DNA of 64,000 nt from Saprospiraceae bacterium. GTDB lineage: Bacteria > Bacteroidota > Bacteroidia > Chitinophagales > Saprospiraceae. The DNA lies in assembly GCA_016708265.1 (NCBI GenBank), contig JADJGA010000011.1:682001-746000 (forward strand), written 5' to 3'. The notes under the pieces are model-generated. The model had not been told where the DNA came from, made no database searches, and saw only the letters and a list, made by a program, of their open reading frames with translations. The position numbers were made by a program, and so were the translations under genes. Every line of letters begins with the position of its first letter. Position 1 is the stretch's first letter. Below are positions 45,508-55,807 of this stretch, one piece after another.

Positions 45508-46047
45508 TTACTTATTAAACTTTAAAAAATCAAGTACTTTGGAAACGGATTGGAGGACAGTGTCTGTCGAAGTATCTATTGTTATATCTGGATTTGCTGG
45601 CTTTTCAAATGGCGAATCTAATCCTGTAAAATCTTTACATTCACCTCTCTCTGCTCTTTTATACATTCCCTTCACATCTCTTGCCTTACAAATTTCAAAA
45701 GGAGCATTAATGAATACTTCAATAAACTTTTCTTCACCAATAATATTCCTTGCCATTTTTCTGATTTCTTCAGTCGGACTTATCAGACAAACCAACGTGT
45801 AGATACCATTATTTACCAATATTTTTGCAATTTCAGCCGTCCTCCTCACATTTTCATATCTGTCTTTCATACTAAATCCCAGATCCTTGTTGATCCCCAT
45901 TCTCAAAATATCTCCATCCAGAATTTCTATTGCTATATCAAATGCCGATAATTTCTCTTTTAGCTTATTTGCAATAGTTGTTTTCCCGGCACCAGAAAGT
46001 CCGGTTAACCAAAGTACTTTACTATCGATTTTTAACTCAATTGCCAA
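45508..46047 (-). CDS. cysC: Adenylylsulfate kinase
   Basis: A 179-residue APS kinase that phosphorylates APS to PAPS. Walker A is GLSGAGKTTIANKL, followed by DGDILRMGINKDLGFSMKDR and NVRRTAEIAKILVNNGIY; the lid FTGLDSPFEKPANPDITI is present. The only supported start is TTG at 46047 (MAIELKIDSKVLWLTG). First gene of cysC-cysD-cysN. PAPS from this operon would feed the sulfotransferase at 36814-37623. Confidence 0.93.
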   Translation of the reverse strand: MAIELKIDSKVLWLTGLSGAGKTTIANKLKEKLSAFDIAIEILDGDILRMGINKDLGFSMKDRYENVRRTAEIAKILVNNGIYTLVCLISPTEEIRKMARNIIGEEKFIEVFINAPFEICKARDVKGMYKRAERGECKDFTGLDSPFEKPANPDITIDTSTDTVLQSVSKVLDFLKFNK

Positions 46048-46102
46048 AACAAAATACGAATAAATAATAATTAAAAAAAGGTAAGAATTTTTCAGTTCTC
46101 CC

Positions 46103-48655
46103 CTATTTCTTCAACTCTTCAAATTTGTCCAGCCCGCACTGCAAAAACATCCTGTATTGCTCAATATCAGGTGTATAGGCTACAGGTTTGCTAAGTATTT
46201 TACCGTCTGGACTCGAAAGCACATAATATGGCTGCGAATTGGTTTCAAAATGGATAGCCTGAAAATCAGCCCACTTTTTACCTACTTCCTTTATCTCCTT
46301 ATTGCTGAAAGTGGACATATATGTCTCTTCCAAAGGCTTACGGTCATCAACATACAACGATATGAGTACATATTCATCATTGATAAGCCTGAAAACCTGA
46401 TCCTTGCTCCATACATTGTCTTCCATCCTTCGGCAGTTGACACATCCATAACCTGTGAAATCAAGCAGAACTGGTTTATTTACTTTTTTTGCATAAGCTA
46501 TTCCTTCATCATAATCGTGAAAACAATTAATATTCAGAGGACAATGCTTTGGAAAAATATAACTGTGCCCTGCCGGTGGTGCTAATCCTGAAAGAAGGTT
46601 GGGAGTGATAAATGTCTCCGATACTTTACTTACCCTGAATCCGCTTGCCATATATAACATGAGCAATACCATCAGCGTACCAAATATTTTTCTTGCAGGC
46701 GATATCTTTTGTTTTGGAGGATCGGACGGAAATCTCAGCCATCCGAAGTAATATACTGCCATAGCTCCGGCTATCAATACCCACAAGCCTACAAACAATT
46801 CATAAGGCATGATTTTCCAGTTCATAGTCAGATCAGCTATTGATATAAACTTAAGTGCAAGTGCTATTTCAATAAATCCAAGTGTAACTTTGATCACATT
46901 CATCCAGCTACCACTCTTAGGCAATGAATTAAGCCATGCGGGGAACAGGGCAAATAAACCAAATGGCAAGGCCAGTGCTAAAGAAAATCCGAACATACCT
47001 ACAAGCGGGCCTATAGGAATGGTACCGAATAGTGTGGGTCCTCCGCCTGTTGCTGTTTCGACCAAAAGTGTGCCAATTATGGGTCCGGTACATGAAAATG
47101 AAACCAATGCCAGAGTGAATGCCATAAAGAAAATTCCTAACAGACCACCTTTTCCTGCCATACTATCTGATTTGTTAGCCCAGGAACTCGGCAACTGTAT
47201 TTCAAAGAATCCGAAGAAAGAAATACCAAAAATAATAAATAATACTGCAAAGCCAATATTGAACCATGCATTGGTCGAAAGCTGATTGAGTGCGTCAGCA
47301 CCAAACACAGCTGTTATGACTAGACCGAGAATCAGGTAAATGATTATGATTGACAAACCATAATAAATTGCATTCCTTATACCTTTCGCCCTGGTTCCGC
47401 TTCTTTTAGTGAAAAAGCTGACTGTCAGGGGCACCATAGGAAATACACAAGGGGTTAAAAATGCAAGCAATCCACCTACAAATCCTGCCAGGAATATAAG
47501 CCACCAGTTTTGCGTTTTTTCTTCCGGAACTGATGTGACTCCTCCACATTCAGTGTTTATGAATTCCTTGTCAAATTTATGCTTTGTTACAGGATTCAGT
47601 TCTCCTGCGACTGCATTTGCTCCTGTTTCCGGTGAAAATTCAATTACTTTTTCATTCTGCAGGTCAAAAGCAAAATCTTGCTCCAGTAGAATACATTTTT
47701 CATCATCGCAAGCCTGATAGCTTATGAGTCCATTTACAGGTTTGGTAATATCTGTAACACTAATTTTCTGTTCAATTATGTATGGCTGGTCAGGGTAAAA
47801 CTTCTTGACATTAACTCCAAACATCTTGTCCATTCCTTCTTTCAGTTGTCCCTTTTCAACCGGTTTCCCTGATAGTTCTATACCATCCTTAGATTCAAAA
47901 ATCAAAGAAGTGGGTACAGGACCATTGTCTTCAGTATATATCGAATAAACATTCCAGCCTTTGGAAATATTTGCTGTGTAGCGGAGAATAAATTGTTTTT
48001 GGTTTAATTTCTGAAGTTCAATATTCCATTTTACAGGGTCACTACCTTCCTGCATTGATATTTTTTGCTGACCTCTTCCGGTTCCGGCAGCATTAATATC
48101 AGAACTCAGTTGATCATCAGAAGCATTCTGAACTTTTGACTGATCAGTTATTTTTTTTTTTGAGACTCCGGATTCATTAGAACCGGCAGTATTGCCCCAG
48201 GTACCGGAATCAAATTTAAAATCTACCTCAGTTGGGGGTAAGCATCGTGTATCATCACATGTCATATAGGTGACATAACCCTCAACAGGTTTTGTTTTGT
48301 CAAGAATTTTTATTTTTTGAGTAAAATCAGCATAGTTATGAAATTTCTTGATCGTCATTTCAAAAACCTTATCAAATTTGGTTTCAACATTCTTGCTTTC
48401 ATTGGCTTTACCAATCAGTTTGAAATGATTTCCCTCGTTAAAAGTAAAAGAAGTCGGTACAGGACCATCCTCACCTATAAATTGAGAATAAACAGCCCAG
48501 GTTTTGTCTATTTTGGCATGAAATACCAGATTATATTCTGTTTCATTTATCTTTTCTGCTTTCCATGACCATTTTACCGGATTTAAAATTTGTCCGTAAA
48601 TGTCATTTGATATAGTTAATAAAAGTAAAGAAACTAAAATGGTCAATTTTCTCAT
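46103..48655 (-). CDS. dsbD: Thiol:disulfide interchange protein DsbD with duplicated N-terminal domain
   Basis: An 850-residue inner-membrane reductant carrier. After a signal peptide come two copies of the DsbD alpha-type domain (about residues 25-165 and 205-345), each with a DGPVPTSF/DNGPVPTSL stretch and a Cys pair (TCDDTRC and ACDDEKC). The central membrane domain (about 385-690) has the redox Cys in FLTPCVFPMVPLTVSF and SFSCTGPIIGTLLVE. The C-terminal thioredoxin-like domain has FTGYGCVNCRRMED. It should pass electrons from cytosolic thioredoxin to the periplasm. Normal DsbD has one alpha domain; two suggests two different client sets. Confidence 0.9.
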   Translation of the reverse strand: MRKLTILVSLLLLTISNDIYGQILNPVKWSWKAEKINETEYNLVFHAKIDKTWAVYSQFIGEDGPVPTSFTFNEGNHFKLIGKANESKNVETKFDKVFEMTIKKFHNYADFTQKIKILDKTKPVEGYVTYMTCDDTRCLPPTEVDFKFDSGTWGNTAGSNESGVSKKKITDQSKVQNASDDQLSSDINAAGTGRGQQKISMQEGSDPVKWNIELQKLNQKQFILRYTANISKGWNVYSIYTEDNGPVPTSLIFESKDGIELSGKPVEKGQLKEGMDKMFGVNVKKFYPDQPYIIEQKISVTDITKPVNGLISYQACDDEKCILLEQDFAFDLQNEKVIEFSPETGANAVAGELNPVTKHKFDKEFINTECGGVTSVPEEKTQNWWLIFLAGFVGGLLAFLTPCVFPMVPLTVSFFTKRSGTRAKGIRNAIYYGLSIIIIYLILGLVITAVFGADALNQLSTNAWFNIGFAVLFIIFGISFFGFFEIQLPSSWANKSDSMAGKGGLLGIFFMAFTLALVSFSCTGPIIGTLLVETATGGGPTLFGTIPIGPLVGMFGFSLALALPFGLFALFPAWLNSLPKSGSWMNVIKVTLGFIEIALALKFISIADLTMNWKIMPYELFVGLWVLIAGAMAVYYFGWLRFPSDPPKQKISPARKIFGTLMVLLMLYMASGFRVSKVSETFITPNLLSGLAPPAGHSYIFPKHCPLNINCFHDYDEGIAYAKKVNKPVLLDFTGYGCVNCRRMEDNVWSKDQVFRLINDEYVLISLYVDDRKPLEETYMSTFSNKEIKEVGKKWADFQAIHFETNSQPYYVLSSPDGKILSKPVAYTPDIEQYRMFLQCGLDKFEELKK

Positions 48656-48733
48656 ATATAAAACTTTAAAATATTATGTGGTATTATTTTATAAATAAAT
48701 TATTTTATTGTCAAATAATAAACAAACTCAAAA

Positions 48734-48741
48734 CAAAAGTA
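48734..48741 (-). promoter_or_regulatory. Bacteroidota -7 element for dsbD
   Basis: TACTTTTG on the minus strand, about 80 bp before the dsbD start, fits TAnnTTTG. Confidence 0.35.
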
Positions 48742-48757
48742 ATATTATTGCATTAAA

Positions 48758-49735
48758 TTAAAAATAAAATATAAACTGATAAATCAAAATTGAAAATACA
48801 ATTATTACATAAACGATTTCAGATATCATTTTGTTCTTTAACCTTAAAAAAATTGCTGAAGTGAAGTAACTCAATCCAAATGCAATAAGATAAAAATAAC
48901 CAAACCAGAAGACCTGGTCAAATATCCAGATGAGCAGAAATGTCAGTATTAAATACCAGAGCAATATATTTATTTTTTTTTGAGATTGGATGCTTTTCTT
49001 GATAATAAAACTTCTATATGTAAACAGTAGCACTAAAGTTAAAGCTAAATAAATAGTTAAAATTATTTTAATTGAAATATTGCCGGAATAGACATCTTTT
49101 ATGGAATTGTATGTAAACGGACTAAAAGCAAATGATTCTCCGGCCCAAAACAAATAAAATGTATAAAAATACACTATCAGGATTAAACCTGAAAATAACT
49201 GGAACAATTCTCTGAAATTGAATGACCTTATTGAAATATAGCCAAATAAAACAGGTATGATGAACACAACAAGATTATTACAAAACAATGAAGCAATTCC
49301 AATATAAAAACCGGTATTAAATAATAACATCTCACTGCTATATTTTTTATACGATTTAAACAGGCTGATAAATCCAAGAATGATAAATAATAATCCAAAC
49401 TGCAGAGATGAAAGTCCAAGCATTTCGGGGGACAGAGAAACCATAAGTATAAAGAATAATCCTGGCAAAAGAGTTATTTCATTTGCAATCCGGTTTTTTA
49501 TAACCAGCCGGTTTATTAATACTGCAGTGAAAAAGACAATGAAAATGCTTATGAATGAATACAATAATGAGTTTTCAGGTAGAATATCAATGACAAATTC
49601 ATATAATATCCCACCTTCTTTATTTGTTTCAATTTTTTCGTGGAAAATCAATGAGAATACCCTTACCAAAGCAGTCAGAGGCAACAACAGCAAGCTATTA
49701 ACAAATAAGTTTCTTTTAAAGACTGAAATCAGCAT
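48758..49735 (-). CDS. Integral membrane protein, DUF6427-like
   Basis: A 325-residue protein with about ten hydrophobic helices. The opening MLISVFKRNLFVNSLLLLPL and the motif SSLQFGLLFIILGFISLFKS resemble the DUF6427 family, Bacteroidota-specific membrane proteins of unknown function. It has no visible catalytic motif. Its own -7 element lies 23 bp upstream, and 102 bp separate it from dsbD. Confidence 0.7.
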   Translation of the reverse strand: MLISVFKRNLFVNSLLLLPLTALVRVFSLIFHEKIETNKEGGILYEFVIDILPENSLLYSFISIFIVFFTAVLINRLVIKNRIANEITLLPGLFFILMVSLSPEMLGLSSLQFGLLFIILGFISLFKSYKKYSSEMLLFNTGFYIGIASLFCNNLVVFIIPVLFGYISIRSFNFRELFQLFSGLILIVYFYTFYLFWAGESFAFSPFTYNSIKDVYSGNISIKIILTIYLALTLVLLFTYRSFIIKKSIQSQKKINILLWYLILTFLLIWIFDQVFWFGYFYLIAFGLSYFTSAIFLRLKNKMISEIVYVIIVFSILIYQFIFYF

Positions 49736-49757
49736 TTATCACTTTTAAAATGACCGA

Positions 49758-49765
49758 CAAAATTA
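49758..49765 (-). promoter_or_regulatory. Bacteroidota -7 element for the DUF6427-like gene
   Basis: TAATTTTG on the minus strand, 23 bp before the start codon at 49735, matches TAnnTTTG. Confidence 0.4.
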
Positions 49766-49827
49766 AATAATTTATTCAATTTCAATACCAAAATATCAAT
49801 TAATAATACATTGGTTCAAAAAATTAT

Positions 49828-49835
49828 TAGTTTTG
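49828..49835 (+). promoter_or_regulatory. Bacteroidota -7 element for the GHMP kinase-recDCB operon
   Basis: TAGTTTTG followed by CA lies inside the longest GHMP kinase frame (TTG 49811) but 39 bp before ATG 49874, supporting the later start. Confidence 0.45.
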
Positions 49836-49873
49836 CAGATGATACACAGCTTTACCTGAATAATTTGCTGACA

Positions 49874-50758
49874 ATGTTTTATCCTTCCAAGATATTATTA
49901 TTTGGAGAATATACTGTCATCAGTGGTTCTGATGCCCTGGCATTACCATTAGATAAATTCCGTGGATGCTGGAATTACAGGGCGGAGAAGCCTGAAAGAG
50001 TTATGCTTGATTTTGCCGAATACCTTAAAATTAAAAGTAAGGATAATTTCAATTTATGCTTTAATTATGATCTGATGTTTAAAGACCTAAATGCAGGGCT
50101 TTTTTTTGATTCTAATATACCTGAAGGATATGGTGCAGGAAGTTCAGGAGCTTTGACTGCAGCAGTTTATGATTCGTATTTTGAAACAAAACATCAAAGC
50201 ATATCAGAATTGAAATCAATACTTGCAGAAATTGAAAACTTCTTTCATTCATCTTCTTCCGGTATTGATCCTTTGGTTTCATATATCAGAAGATTAATAA
50301 AATTAACGGGAGGTAATAAAATTGAGATTGTTGAACCGGGAAAAATATCTTTCAGTGATTACAATTTCTATCTCCTGGACAGTGGAAAACCAAGACTTAC
50401 AAAGCACTTTGTCGATATTTACAAGCGTAAAATGAATGATCCTCAATTCAGAAGATCGTATATTGATCCGCAGAGTATTTTGACCAATTCAATCATAAAT
50501 AGATTTCTAAACAATCAGGAGCATGACACTTTTGAATTGTTCAGGAATATATCAGAATTGCAGTTCTCAGAAATGACAGAAATGATATTACCGGAATTAA
50601 CTGTTAGTTGGCAAATAGTTCTTCAATCAGGTGAAGCAGCTATCAAACTCTGTGGTGCAGGTGGAGGAGGATTTTACCTTGTTATGGCAAAAAAAGATTA
50701 TGCTGTAAATGAAAAAATAAAAGAAATTAAGCTTGTAAAGTTGGATGGGATTTATTAA
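49874..50758 (+). CDS. GHMP kinase, mevalonate-kinase-like
   Basis: A 294-residue kinase from ATG 49874 (MFYPSKILLFGEYTVISGSD). The longer TTG-start frame (49811) is rejected because it would include the promoter and no family residues. GHMP motifs: motif 1 KILLFGEY, motif 2 PEGYGAGSSGAL (ATP loop), SSSGIDPLVSY by analogy with the PSGvD region of mevalonate kinases, and motif 3 IKLCGAGGGGFYLV. Probably phosphorylates mevalonate in isoprenoid synthesis; another small alcohol substrate is possible. It lies 21 bp before recD and is probably co-transcribed with it. Confidence 0.75.
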   Translation: MFYPSKILLFGEYTVISGSDALALPLDKFRGCWNYRAEKPERVMLDFAEYLKIKSKDNFNLCFNYDLMFKDLNAGLFFDSNIPEGYGAGSSGALTAAVYDSYFETKHQSISELKSILAEIENFFHSSSSGIDPLVSYIRRLIKLTGGNKIEIVEPGKISFSDYNFYLLDSGKPRLTKHFVDIYKRKMNDPQFRRSYIDPQSILTNSIINRFLNNQEHDTFELFRNISELQFSEMTEMILPELTVSWQIVLQSGEAAIKLCGAGGGGFYLVMAKKDYAVNEKIKEIKLVKLDGIY

Positions 50759-50779
50759 TTTTGATTGTAATTGTTATAA

Positions 50780-52552
50780 ATGAAAGCAAGAATTGTAAAT
50801 CTTCCTGAAATCTTTTCAAACTATTTCACTGACGGGATATCGAAAAACATCGCTTTGAAGCTTGCTCAAAGACTGGAAGAAGGCAATATCTGCATGGACC
50901 TGGACGATAAGGCTGATAATGTTCAATACCTGACATCATCCCAAATCAGGAAATCCCCTTTTGTCACAGATGATCCCGAACAGAGAATTAAGCCTTTTGT
51001 TTTATACGATGACAGCTTGCTTTATCTGCATCGTTATTTCAGATATGAATCAATAATAATCGGTAAAATATCGGAATTGATCAGCTTCGGTGAATTAAAC
51101 AGATCTGAATTCATTGATAAATACCTATCCTGCCAAGAACTTATTTCTGGTATTCTAAATATCAGAGACCTTTCTTCCAAATGGCAAAATGTTGCCACAC
51201 TGTCTTCATTTATCAATTCACTTACATTCATAACCGGAGGGCCAGGTACTGGCAAAACAACTTCCATTTCCAGATTTATTCATATTTTTCTTATGCTGTT
51301 CCCGGACAGTAAAATTGTGCTGACTGCACCGACAGGTAAGGCAGCAGCGAGAATGAGTGAAAGCTTATTATTATACAGCGAAAGGATTGAGGACCCGGTA
51401 GTAAAGGAAAATTATCTCAAAATCAAATCAAAGACCTTACACAGATTGCTTGGAATTCATAAGAATAATACCGTATCTTCATTGTCAGATGATCTCAAAA
51501 TACCTTATGATGTAGTGATCGTCGATGAATCATCAATGATAGATATCTCTTTGATGGGAAAACTCTTCCATTCAACCGGATCAGATACAAAGATGATATT
51601 TCTTGGAGACAAAAATCAGCTTTCTCCAATCGGAGCAGGATCAGTATTTGGAGATTTGTGTTCTACTGCCCGGTTAAACCAGTTTCCTCATGAGGATTTT
51701 GACCTGATAAATAAACTGGCAGATAATGAAATTCTAACCATAGAAGACCGGCTGGATGTTTCTGAAAGAAGCATATTGTCCGGAAATGTAATAGAATTGC
51801 AAAATAGCTACAGGTTTTCAGATACTGAAGGAATAGGAAAATTAAGCAGGTCAATTTTAAATGGTGAAATAAAGGAGTTAAACAAATATTATATTTCCGA
51901 TAATACTGCAGATACTGATGTATTTATCACAGAAAATATTGAAAATGAATTTGCAGAGAACTTACTTGATCTATACGAAGAATATGCACAAGAAGAGGAT
52001 ATTAAAACAGCCTTCTCTAAATTGAACAGGATAAAAGTTTTATGCTCAGTTACCGAAGGCAAATACAGTGTCGGATACTTCAATAGATTGATAGAGACAC
52101 GCCTGAAAGAAAAGAGACTTATAAATCCCGATACTTATTTTTATGATAAACAAGCCATTATAATTACTGAAAATGATTACCAGCTTGGATTATTCAATGG
52201 AGATATCGGAATAGTGAGATCAGATAAAGAAAGCGGTGGTTTTTATGCATATTTTCAATTATCAGAATTGAAAAAAGTATCCTGCAATGAAATTAAAAGG
52301 TTCTCAACAGCGTATGCAATGTCAATTCACAAAAGTCAGGGCTCTGAATTTGATAATGCTGTAGTGGTTCTGAATGATGTAGAAAATACAGGTTTTTTAA
52401 CCCGTGAACTGATCTACACAGCCGTAACAAGAGCAAAGAAGAGAGTTTTGATCATTTCTGATAGGGATGTATTGACTAAGGCCTTAAGAAATAAAATCAG
52501 CAGAATATCCGGAATAAAATATAGAATTAATAAGCTTGAAGTTTTGAGTTAA
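50780..52552 (+). CDS. recD: Exodeoxyribonuclease V subunit alpha (RecD helicase)
   Basis: A 590-residue SF1B helicase. Walker A GGPGTGKT is at residues 153-160, motif Ia LTAPTGKAAARMSESL follows, then VIVDESSMID (Walker B), FLGDKNQLSPIGAGSVFGD (motif III) and YAMSIHKSQGSEFDNAVVVL near the end, with TRELIYTAVTRAKKRV as motif VI. Length is close to E. coli RecD. In RecBCD it is the fast 5'-3' motor. First of the rec genes, 7 bp before recC. Confidence 0.93.
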   Translation: MKARIVNLPEIFSNYFTDGISKNIALKLAQRLEEGNICMDLDDKADNVQYLTSSQIRKSPFVTDDPEQRIKPFVLYDDSLLYLHRYFRYESIIIGKISELISFGELNRSEFIDKYLSCQELISGILNIRDLSSKWQNVATLSSFINSLTFITGGPGTGKTTSISRFIHIFLMLFPDSKIVLTAPTGKAAARMSESLLLYSERIEDPVVKENYLKIKSKTLHRLLGIHKNNTVSSLSDDLKIPYDVVIVDESSMIDISLMGKLFHSTGSDTKMIFLGDKNQLSPIGAGSVFGDLCSTARLNQFPHEDFDLINKLADNEILTIEDRLDVSERSILSGNVIELQNSYRFSDTEGIGKLSRSILNGEIKELNKYYISDNTADTDVFITENIENEFAENLLDLYEEYAQEEDIKTAFSKLNRIKVLCSVTEGKYSVGYFNRLIETRLKEKRLINPDTYFYDKQAIIITENDYQLGLFNGDIGIVRSDKESGGFYAYFQLSELKKVSCNEIKRFSTAYAMSIHKSQGSEFDNAVVVLNDVENTGFLTRELIYTAVTRAKKRVLIISDRDVLTKALRNKISRISGIKYRINKLEVLS

Positions 52553-52559
52553 GATATTT

Positions 52560-55500
52560 ATGGGACTTAATGTTTACATATCAAATGACCTTGAACGATT
52601 AGTTTCAAAACTAAATGAAAGATCAGAGTATTTAGAAAAACAAATATTTCAGAAAGATCATTTCATCGTACAGACTGAAGGATTAAGAAGGTGGCTCTCT
52701 GTTCAAATGGCAATTAATTCAGGAGTCTTTGCCAACTTTCATTTTACTCCTCCTAACAGCCTGATCTATGACCTGTTCGGTTTAGCTAAAATGCAAATGC
52801 CGGAATTATTTACTACAAACAATTTTAAATGGCTGATATACAATATTTTAAGTAATACTGAATTTAAAAATTTATTTCCTGAGATTACAGCTTATTATGA
52901 AAATGACAATATCAAGCAACTTCAGTTAGCAACAAAATTGAGTGATCTTTTTGATCAGTATACTTTTTTCAGGCCTGACTATATTCTTAACTGGAACAAC
53001 GATACAGACAACGGTATCAACAGGAAATATATATATCATGAAAAATGGCAAAAATGGATCTGGAGAAAGATAAGAGAGCTGCTGACAGATAAAATCCATG
53101 ACAGGGTTGAGATGTTTTTCATGCTTTTAAATGCTCTCAAAGATGATGAAGACTTAAAGTCAAAGATCAGGACCAGATATCCACGTTTGACTGTTTTTGG
53201 CTTTTCATCCATAAGTCAGCTTCATATAAATGTTCTGGTAGAAATGTCAAAACATACAAGTGATATCGATTTTTACCTTTTCAGCCCTGCTCCTGAGGAG
53301 TATTGGCTACATGATATTCCGGAAAAGACGAAGCTCAGGATAGAACGTTATTTTAAAATAAATTTATCAGGACTTAATCTCGAAGCCGGCAACAGATTGC
53401 TGATGGATTTGGGTAAAACTGCCAGATATTTTTACCTGATGATCTTTAATAATGAAGAATTTCTGAATAATCTTGACAATGAAAGTCTTGTTTCTAAACC
53501 GGGACCAAATTCCATGTTGAAGATAATTCAAAATGAAATCTATAATAACATAACAGATAAAAACAGGATTCCCCCGGATCATGATATCATCTTTGATGGC
53601 TCCGTAAATATTTCTTCCCATTATTCTGTCGGTAGAGAAGTTGAAGCACTTTACAATTACCTTCTTGAGATTTTGGAAGACACTTCAGTAAAACCACATG
53701 ATATCATAATTCAGACTGCAAATATCGATAAGTATGTACCGTATATAATTTCTGTGTTTGAAAATGGCAAATACAAAATCCCATACACTATTGCTGACAG
53801 ATCGTACCACGGTGTTGACAATATGATTGGAATACTGGAGAAAATTCTTAACCTACGAGAAGATGAATTCACTTCAGAACAAATATTCAGGCTCATACAG
53901 TTTAAACCAGTCAGGGATAAATTTGATTTCAAAGACCTCGAATTATTGAGAATTATAATACATAATGCCAACATAAGAAATGGCATTTTTGGTGAAAAAG
54001 CTGATGAAACACACATCGTAAGCTGGAAGAATGGACTTGAACGGATAGTTCTTGGGTTTGCTGTCAATTCCGAACAATTGATGGAAATTCCAGGTCAAAA
54101 CTACGAAAATCTACCTCTCGGATTCATCGAAAATGAATTTGCATCGGAAGGTTTGAAATTGGTTGGTTTTGTCAATTTTTTGATCGATTTTATCAGGGAG
54201 AGAAAGACAAACAGGTCTCTGAATATGTGGAAAGACTTCATTCAAACACTTATAAATGACGTTTTTGTATTTAAAGATACGGACTCTGACATTTTGAATT
54301 ATATAAATGAAAGGTTGTCATTTCCTCCGGTCATAGAAACATTTTCGGGAAATGATATAAGCTATGATATTTTTGTGAGCGCATTTTTGGAATCTATTTA
54401 TCAGGATACCCGGAAAGGTAGTTTTTTTAATGGCAATATCACATTCTGCAGCATGACACCAATGCGAAGTATTCCATTCAGAATAGTAGCAGTTTTAGGC
54501 CTCGACTACAATAGTTTTCCACGTAAAAACGATGAAGTTTTGTTTGATCTCATGAATGCCGAACATCGACCGGGTGACAGAAACAATAAAGAATCTGATA
54601 AGTTTCTTTTTCTTGAAGCAATAATGTCTGCGCGCGAAAAGCTGTATCTGAGCTATTTGGGACAGGATTCCAAAACTAATGTTGAAAAACCTCCTTCAAG
54701 TGTTATCGATTCTCTAATTGACTATATTTTCTTCTTTGAAACAGATCATAATCTCAGGAAAAAATTTATAACCAGGCATCCTCTTCACAATTTCAATTCA
54801 AAATATTTTAATCCCTTGTATCCTCAGTTATTTACTTACAATGAAATTAAAACAAAAAATATAAATGACAATTACCTGAATATCGACAATAGTACAAAAG
54901 ATAATGAAATAAATGAGATCAGTTTAACAGATTTGGTATCATTTTACAAAAATTCAATTGAATGGTATTATAGAAAAACCCTGAAAATAGATTACAGGGA
55001 GAATGAGATCCTAATTCCCGAGACAGAATTATTTGAGATCAACAATTTACAAAAGTATAATTTATCATACAGTTTATTGGAAATAAGTGATGAACCTGAA
55101 CTAGAGAAATTCATACTCAAAGAAAAGATCAAAGGCAATCTTCCTCTGAAATCAGCAGGTACTGTTACAGTCAATAATATCCTGGAAGAAATAAAGCAAT
55201 TGAAGAGTGAACGTTTTAAATTGACTTCGGGTAATAAACCTGAAAACGTTGATATTGAATTTGATATAAGCAGTGATATTTTACTCACCGGCACAGTGCA
55301 AAACATCTATGATGACAAAATGATAATCGTGGATCTTAGCAAAAATTATGCAAAAAGACTGGTTCAGTTGCAGATTACCCGTTTGGTAATTGCTCTTAAA
55401 CACCCTGAAATATGTCAATTCATCCTGATTAACAGCAGTGACAACAAGATAAAAAAAATAGTTTTGCAGGCAATTGATACGAAAACAGCAGAAAAAGAAT

Positions 55501-55772
55501 TGAAATTCCTCATAGATATTTTTCTGGAATACAATCATAATATGTTGATCTTCACTGCTGATGCAGGATTTGAAATGTATAATGCTAAGGGCAATACGAG
55601 GATAATAAAATCGCCTGAAGAAAAATTTGTTGAATCATTGAAAAAAAAATCCGAATACGATAACTACCTGCAGAAATTTCTGGAATTCGAAGATGAAGAT
55701 GCAATTATCGGAATCCTGAAGAATGACCATAATCCGGTAAACAAACTGATTGAAATGTTTTTTAATTATTGA
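52560..55772 (+). CDS. recC: Exodeoxyribonuclease V subunit gamma (RecC)
   Basis: A 1070-residue protein. The N-terminal HFIVQTEGLRRWLSVQMAIN and VFANFHFTPPNSLIYDLF are RecC landmarks, as is TVFGFSSISQLHINVLVEM. It has a degenerate SF1 helicase fold and no Walker A, as expected, because RecC scans for Chi and holds the complex together. TFCSMTPMRSIPFRIVAVLG matches the region before the inactive nuclease-like domain. Length is close to E. coli RecC. Lies between recD and recB (7 and 35 bp gaps). Confidence 0.9.
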   Translation: MGLNVYISNDLERLVSKLNERSEYLEKQIFQKDHFIVQTEGLRRWLSVQMAINSGVFANFHFTPPNSLIYDLFGLAKMQMPELFTTNNFKWLIYNILSNTEFKNLFPEITAYYENDNIKQLQLATKLSDLFDQYTFFRPDYILNWNNDTDNGINRKYIYHEKWQKWIWRKIRELLTDKIHDRVEMFFMLLNALKDDEDLKSKIRTRYPRLTVFGFSSISQLHINVLVEMSKHTSDIDFYLFSPAPEEYWLHDIPEKTKLRIERYFKINLSGLNLEAGNRLLMDLGKTARYFYLMIFNNEEFLNNLDNESLVSKPGPNSMLKIIQNEIYNNITDKNRIPPDHDIIFDGSVNISSHYSVGREVEALYNYLLEILEDTSVKPHDIIIQTANIDKYVPYIISVFENGKYKIPYTIADRSYHGVDNMIGILEKILNLREDEFTSEQIFRLIQFKPVRDKFDFKDLELLRIIIHNANIRNGIFGEKADETHIVSWKNGLERIVLGFAVNSEQLMEIPGQNYENLPLGFIENEFASEGLKLVGFVNFLIDFIRERKTNRSLNMWKDFIQTLINDVFVFKDTDSDILNYINERLSFPPVIETFSGNDISYDIFVSAFLESIYQDTRKGSFFNGNITFCSMTPMRSIPFRIVAVLGLDYNSFPRKNDEVLFDLMNAEHRPGDRNNKESDKFLFLEAIMSAREKLYLSYLGQDSKTNVEKPPSSVIDSLIDYIFFFETDHNLRKKFITRHPLHNFNSKYFNPLYPQLFTYNEIKTKNINDNYLNIDNSTKDNEINEISLTDLVSFYKNSIEWYYRKTLKIDYRENEILIPETELFEINNLQKYNLSYSLLEISDEPELEKFILKEKIKGNLPLKSAGTVTVNNILEEIKQLKSERFKLTSGNKPENVDIEFDISSDILLTGTVQNIYDDKMIIVDLSKNYAKRLVQLQITRLVIALKHPEICQFILINSSDNKIKKIVLQAIDTKTAEKELKFLIDIFLEYNHNMLIFTADAGFEMYNAKGNTRIIKSPEEKFVESLKKKSEYDNYLQKFLEFEDEDAIIGILKNDHNPVNKLIEMFFNY

Positions 55773-55807
55773 ATCATTTACAAAATAAATAATTGCTGAT
55801 GTAAGCT

